DNA from: Polytrichum commune
Taxonomy: Eukaryota; Streptophyta; Polytrichopsida; Polytrichales; Polytrichaceae
DNA length: 64,000 nt
Direction of reading: 5' to 3'
Assembly (NCBI GenBank): GCA_950295325.1
Contig: OX485803.1
Location: 41,743,554 to 41,807,553, forward strand
Shown here: in pieces, positions 58,453 through 64,000 of the stretch
Position numbering within the stretch: position 1 is the first letter of the stretch
Layout of the letters: each line of letters opens with the position of its first letter
Made by a program: the position numbers and the translations under genes
Notes under the pieces: model-generated
Told to the model about the DNA's origin: nothing
Seen by the model: the letters and a program-made list of their open reading frames with translations, nothing else
Databases searched by the model: none

Positions 58453-61112
58453 CACGGGGAGGTGACTATCGGAATTTTAGAAACCAAGTGAGATAAAAAA
58501 TAAGGTCAATTTAATTCGTTGAGGGTAAATTTTATAAATTCATTAGATCTACCATAGCATTGGAAATATGTCCCCTACATGATTATACGTAAAATAGGGT
58601 GGTGATTATTCCTTTATTTTAGTAATCAGTAGAAACAAAATAAAGGTCATAGATATTGGATCCCCCCAAATGTGTGTAGTAGGATCAATACAATAATTAT
58701 GGGTTGACTACTTAAATGACTATTGTGTAAATTCTATCCAAATTTGAATGAAACGCATTCGGTGGTAGGAAATGTTGTGGATTTTATTGGGGGAAGGAAT
58801 GTTATGACTTCTTAATAGCCCTTGGGCTTGCTTAGGGTTTGGGCAAACATAGTGGTGTGAAGGCGGTGAAGCGTTCAGGTAGGAGGTCTTGTGTTGGTAA
58901 AGCGTGAAACAATGAAGCGGCACAAAGGTGGTAGGTAAGACACATTTTTTTGGAGCTTTCTTCTTTGCTTCATAGCATTCACACGGGGTGTTTCACGAAA
59001 GCCGAAGATTTGGCTTGCTCCGCTCTCGTGTAGTAAGAATCGATTTCAAACTCTAGCTCCTTGATTTTCCCCTTCCACTGACCATTTTTTAACGACATGT
59101 TATTGATTTCCGACACCCTCCTAAATGCGAGATATAGAACGATGAAGAGTTACAAGACCTGAATGTGAATGTAGAAAGATGAGATGTTGATGATTACATC
59201 AATGCTTCATTTTCTACAAAATGAATGTTGTTAGGTCTTGGGATGGACTGTGGAGTGTATTTTATGTAGAGAAGTACGACATCTATCTCATCCACAGTTA
59301 AATCAATTATTAGGAGGACTAGGGGAAAACCTTCCAAAATTTTACAAAGTACATGTATTCTTAATGGAGTTGACCATGACACGTGGTGTATATAACGAGT
59401 TTAGAAAATGAGACGGAAGGTAGTACAAGTTGGGGAAGTTGCAAACATCCCATTGACCTTTTTAATCGGAAGGTGAACAATGATAAAAAAAAAAAACAAG
59501 TATTGTCATGTTCGGTTTTATGGTTTATCTTAATTATTTAAAAAAAATCCTTAGACACTTCAAATTCAAATATGACCACTCAGATTCAATTTGGGTTGAT
59601 GTAGATAGCGTAATTTGCACAATGACTATTTCATTTGATGTAGAGATGAATATCTTTGAGTTTGATCCGGTTGATGAGAACCTCTTAAATTTGTTTGTTG
59701 AAAAATTTACATGAAATTAATAACGATTTAGAATATTGGTTGTGACCCCATACCCATATCACAAAATGACTAATTTTCTTTCTAGTGTACAAATTATGAA
59801 TGATTGGTGTAGAAAATGTTTTCTAAGTTAGTAGATGTTATTTAATTTATGAAGTTTTCTTGCTTCATTCAAAGATGTCGTTTATGAATGAGCATTGGAT
59901 GGTTGAGGTGATAAACATGTATTAAAATTTTCAAATGCATGAACATGATGAATTGATTTTCAATCCAAATTCGAAGGAAGCTAGGTACTATGTTTTCCTA
60001 AACCTTGAATTTGCACTTTTACTTGTTGTTTGGTCTTGTATAGATTTTTGAATGAGCATGTTTAATTCTCTAAATCTAAAAACCTAGTTTTCAAGCCATG
60101 AAATTATGATAATTAATGTTGGCTTGTCGTTCATTCTTCATCAATTTTTGTTGTTCGCTTATTTGTCTTGCTAGTAGTGTCCAATATGCCAACATTCTAT
60201 TGATTATCTTTTTGCTACAACTATCTTTTGTAGATGATCAATGATGTGCTACAACATTTGGCAACCTCACCGTGGTAGACTCAGAGGATTGCGCTTTGTC
60301 TTGGAAGAAGACGTGGTGGAGTGGTTGGAGACTTTGAAGGTTGCCCACCTCATGCCATCAATTAGTTTTAATTATACCTCATCATTGGTTTTAAACCCCT
60401 CGAATTTTTTTAGTCTAATCATGTATTGTAGAGGATATTGACATGTACCTTAACATGTATTGGAGGGTGCATAATTATATCGTAACCCTTCACACTGTAA
60501 ATATTTGGTACAAGGTTGAATGTGTTTGTGAACACAATTAATGTAAATGTTTTCAATTTTTGTATTTAGTTTTCTTTCATTTTAAATGCAATATTTTATT
60601 TTTGGAATAGATAGTTGTGCAAAATGTCATGTCTTGTGACAATTGATTGTATTTCTTGTTCTTTTCTATCCGTATTTACAAACTGTCTATGTTAGCTTGT
60701 ACATTTTGTTATCTCTATGTTGATTGATAATCTTTTAACTAATATCCAAGTGATATTGGTTGTGTCTTAAATGGCACATTGAATGGTTTAACATTGGTAT
60801 ACTTAATTAAGACCGATTGAATGACAAGATGAATGATATGGAACGTTTGTTGCTCACATAGTTGATTTTGCAATGCTATAGTATTCCGTTCATTATTTGA
60901 TACTTGTACAATTTATAAAAAAATATGATGCCAAAAATTAACCAATCTAAACAATTACAAATAAATATAGGGTGCTAAAAAATAAGTCCAAGTAGCTTTA
61001 TATCTACAAATAGGGAGGGAAAAAATATTGAAAGGTGCATAAATATCCCCCCATTAAATACCCCATTATCGCACGTGGTTACAAAATGTAATGGGGGTGT
61101 GATCCCCCCGAG
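58453..61112. mobile_element. 2.66-kb DNA element of the CTCGGGGGG-end family, inserted in pol
   Basis: It separates RT residues ...GIKVDP (61140-61113) from the following ...KKID (58450), so it sits inside a dead chromovirus. Ends read inward CACGGGGAGGTGACT and CTCGGGGGGATCAC, alike at most positions and related to the 268-bp element at 22888-23155. Flanks TAGGGTCG (58445-58452) and TAGGGTCA (61113-61120) form an 8-bp duplication with one mismatch. Short frames inside (59508-59714 and 60241-60441 on the plus strand, the latter with WQPHRGRLRGLRFVLEED) are not recognisable as transposase. Confidence 0.75.
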
Positions 61113-62570
61113 TAGGGTCAACCTTAATCCCATCCTTACCCACCACATGGCCAAGGTATTCTAACTCACTCTTTGCAAAGCGACACTTAATCAACTTAGC
61201 ATATAATTTGTTTTCGCATAGTATATCAAATACTTTGTGTAAATGTTTAAGGTGTTCTTCTTGTGTCTTTGAAAACATCAAAATATCATCAAGATATACC
61301 AAAACAAATTTTTCCAAGTGTTGTTAAAATTTTCTATTCATCACCCCTTGGAAAGTTGCAGCTACATTAGTCAATCCAAAACTCAAAATTTTGAGTTGAT
61401 AATGTCCAAAAGGTACTCTAAATGTAGTCTTAAGCACATCTTCTTCTAAAATTTAAATTTGATGATAACCCTGAGCCAAATCTAATGAACTAAACACACA
61501 AGATCCGGCCAATAAATCAAATAGATCATCAATTTTTGGCAATGGCTATCGATTCTTTTTGGTTAGTCTATTCAAAGCTCTATAATCTATCATCATTCTT
61601 AATCCACCATCTTTCTTCTTAACAAATAAAATTGGTAATCCATAAGGTGAAGAACTTAGTTCTATCCACCCTTTGTGGATATATTATGTAATTTGCCTTT
61701 TGGCTTCTTCAATTCCCAAATAATTGAGTCTATAAATAAGTCTAGAAGGTGATTTATGATCTTCTTCTAATGGTATAGTATGGGCCATCTCTCTCTTTGG
61801 TGGAAGCCTTGCATATATATATATATATATATATTATGGGTTGAAATATATCTTCATATTCCTTCACCAAAGACCCTACAAGGTTATTTTCCAACTTTGA
61901 AGATGGTTCTTTATTCTATACATTTTTCAAATGAATGAGTGAAGGTGTACAACTTTTCTTTACTGCTCTTTTGAATTGCAAAGCTGATAACATGTTGCTT
62001 TGAGGCATGAACTTCTTCTTGCTTGTTACCACACTTTGAATTATAAATTTTTAATTGCCCTTATGCAATATACAAGCTTTGGAATCATAATCAATGTAGG
62101 TTTTATGCTTATTCCACCAATTATCTCCCAAAATTGAGTCAAAACCATCACTTAATTTGATAACCAAACAAGAGAGTTGAGATTGATATTGTTGGATTTT
62201 CACATGCACATTGACAGTCCCCTCCATTTCAACTTCCAATCCATTTCCCAATACCACTTTACCATTATTTTTTTTCACATGCAAACCAATACATTTGACA
62301 TATGATGAACTCAAATAACAATGACTAAGCAGTGGTATCCACTAAAATATGCCCATCTATTCCAGAGATTTTCCCTAAAAATTGCATAGTCAGACCATTA
62401 GTCGAAATAGAATTCAAGAGTCTAGGTTGAGGTGGATCATAATATACTTGCAATATGATTCTCTTTGTCAATCCAAAGGCATCTACATAAGTGTGTTTAC
62501 ACTCATGTAATAATTGAAATCTTGATAATAATCTATTGTGGCCTTGACTCTTTTTCTTTTCCATTAAAAT
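61113..62570 (-). pseudogene. Degraded Ty3/gypsy chromovirus, 5' half: protease and RT
   Basis: From high to low coordinates: a protease region with ILVDTTA (62336-62325; the catalytic DTG is altered) and SILGDNWW near 62130; RT with [20 protein letters not shown] near 61600, then LAQGYHQI, and YLDDILMFSK at about 61290. Stops interrupt RT at three or more places. A (TA)n microsatellite lies at 61810-61834. Confidence 0.8.
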
Positions 62571-64000
62571 ACAAGCACTAGTCTCAAAGGGTTTTTTGCT
62601 TTTACCTTTGACGTACAGAATAAAGAACCATCTTCAAAGTTGGAAAATAACCTTTTACCTTTGATTTTGTACTTGGATCTTTGACCTTTGATAGGAATAA
62701 AGTAAGCCAATTTTCTTATCTTTGAAGTCCACTAGATACACTTTTTAGTGAAGATTCCAAGGTTTTTGGTCATTGTTTACTTACTGATTCATATTCCAAA
62801 AACATAGCCAAGTATATAAGTGCTTATGTAATTTTTTTTTACTATTCAACATTTGATTGCATAAATTTAACATCATTAAATAGATATGTTATCTTCCATC
62901 ATACTTTAATAGCATATCATTCAAGTAATCACTAAGGATTCATATATTTTCCATAAAATCTAGGTATAGCACAAAGTGTATCTACAAATATGTCCATAGA
63001 ATTGAAGCAACCAAAAAGTCTACTAGATTTTGAAATTATGTCCACATTTACTTAAATGAGAGTTGTTGTTGTTGTTGGTGGTGGGGCTACCGTCCGTTGT
63101 TCCCCACCATTCTTTGCCTGGAACCAAAATAACTTTCAAAGAAAAGAGGTCACATGCGAAAGTTCCCCTCTCAAAATAAAGTCGTAACCAAAGGAGGAAC
63201 TATATGTGAAAAGGTAGGGATACGACAAGTGCAAAAGGTGGGTTTGGTAAGGGGAACCCAGAGAGGTGGCATCGATGGAGCCAAGGTGGTGACGGGTAAT
63301 GTGGGGCTTAAAAGTTATGAGCATGGGCATACATACATATAATGGCTTGCGGGTATGCACATGCAATGGGGGACATATGGTTGCATGGGTGTATAGGGTT
63401 TGGTGGACTAGGATATTAGATCATATGCACAAGTGCAACGGGCTAGGATGGCATGGGTCCAAGCTAGTTATATCATGACTTTTAGCATAGCACATTGAAG
63501 TGCTTGACATGATCTACTTTTTGTTTGAGTATGCAAGATGGCAATGTTATTGAGCATACTAATGCCAAGTGTCATGTGCAAAGTACAAGTTAGTATGTAA
63601 GAGAAAATATCATTGAAAATACTATCAACATGTATCATATTTGATTACGCTAATGGTCAAGTTGTTCATCATTAGTGTAACCTACACATAGACCACATAG
63701 ATTAACAACATTTGCACTCATAGAGCCACAACTAGGCCTTTACCATTGGCTTATTAGACCTTTTAAGGCAAACTAGCTTGGTATGCCCCACCCATAGGCC
63801 CCTAAATGTATCTAAAAAAAATTAAAATGTTATGTTTCACCCATTATATCATAGAAGCCCGCTTTCGGCTTACCAAGTATGGTACATTGAAGTGCTCTTC
63901 TAAAAGCTATGACATAATTAGTGGGCATTGAGAATTTTGAATATTTGTATATGGATATTGAAGGTGGGACATAGCATGTGGTCTTGATATGAAAGAGCAA
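62571..64000. other. No gene recognised; possible gag remnant
   Basis: The first few hundred bases should correspond to gag of the minus-strand chromovirus but show no zinc knuckle that I can read. A (TTG)n tract lies at 63063-63080. The remainder shows no coding or repeat structure that I can support. Confidence 0.4.

Noticed and set aside
1-64000. tRNA and rRNA genes
   Set aside because: I looked for tRNA-like A and B boxes with CCA-compatible stems and for conserved rRNA segments and saw none that I could support; a covariance-model scan would settle it.

Overview
The window looks like nuclear DNA of a land plant: AT-rich and repeat-rich, with few, widely spaced genes carrying many GT-AG introns. 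The best clue to lineage is the minus-strand gene at 49220-50281, a microbial-type terpene synthase-like protein (MTPSL), a family known in non-seed plants (liverworts, mosses, hornworts, lycophytes, ferns) and not in seed plants. A non-seed plant, perhaps a liverwort, is therefore my inference; species cannot be fixed from this stretch.

Four genes are supported. (1) 12177-15001 (+): three-exon secreted FAD-linked oxidase of the berberine-bridge/VAO type, 596 aa, with fungal-like architecture. (2) 34943-40453 (+): complete 13-exon vacuolar sorting receptor, 627 aa. (3) 43098-44955 (-): three-exon gene for a 100-aa single-pass membrane protein, assembled here by splice logic. (4) 49220-50281 (-): terpene synthase with both metal-binding motifs and a possible upstream transit-peptide exon near 51400. 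Relics of a second terpene synthase lie just 3' of it.

The rest is mainly mobile DNA. At 1-7270 a Ty3/gypsy chromovirus (LTRs 359-847 and 6694-7182, 5-bp duplication TTGGG) sits inside an older TTA-flanked Harbinger-type element (64-7267). Five TA-flanked MITEs of one family occur at 7720, 10132, 12635, 15818 and 28696. Other inverted-repeat elements lie at 8738-9413, 15055-15312, 22888-23155, 23483-23984, 24283-24521, 25786-26379, 28125-28407, 29234-29793 and 47559-48101. Two degraded copies of a LINE with a restriction-like endonuclease end lie at 17122-17640 and 46567-47420. From about 51820 to 62570 there is a nest of broken Ty3/gypsy pieces in both orientations, cut by a CACTA-like element (about 52465-54650) and by a 2.66-kb DNA element (58453-61112).

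The genes do not form an obvious operon-like unit. The FAD oxidase and the terpene synthase are both of specialised-metabolism type and both from families with microbial affinity, but they lie about 34 kb apart with two housekeeping-type genes between, so a functional link is only a hypothesis. The receptor and the 100-aa gene are convergent. Upstream of the receptor are two diverged tandem duplications (about 300-bp and 335-bp units) in what may be its promoter and 5'-UTR intron.
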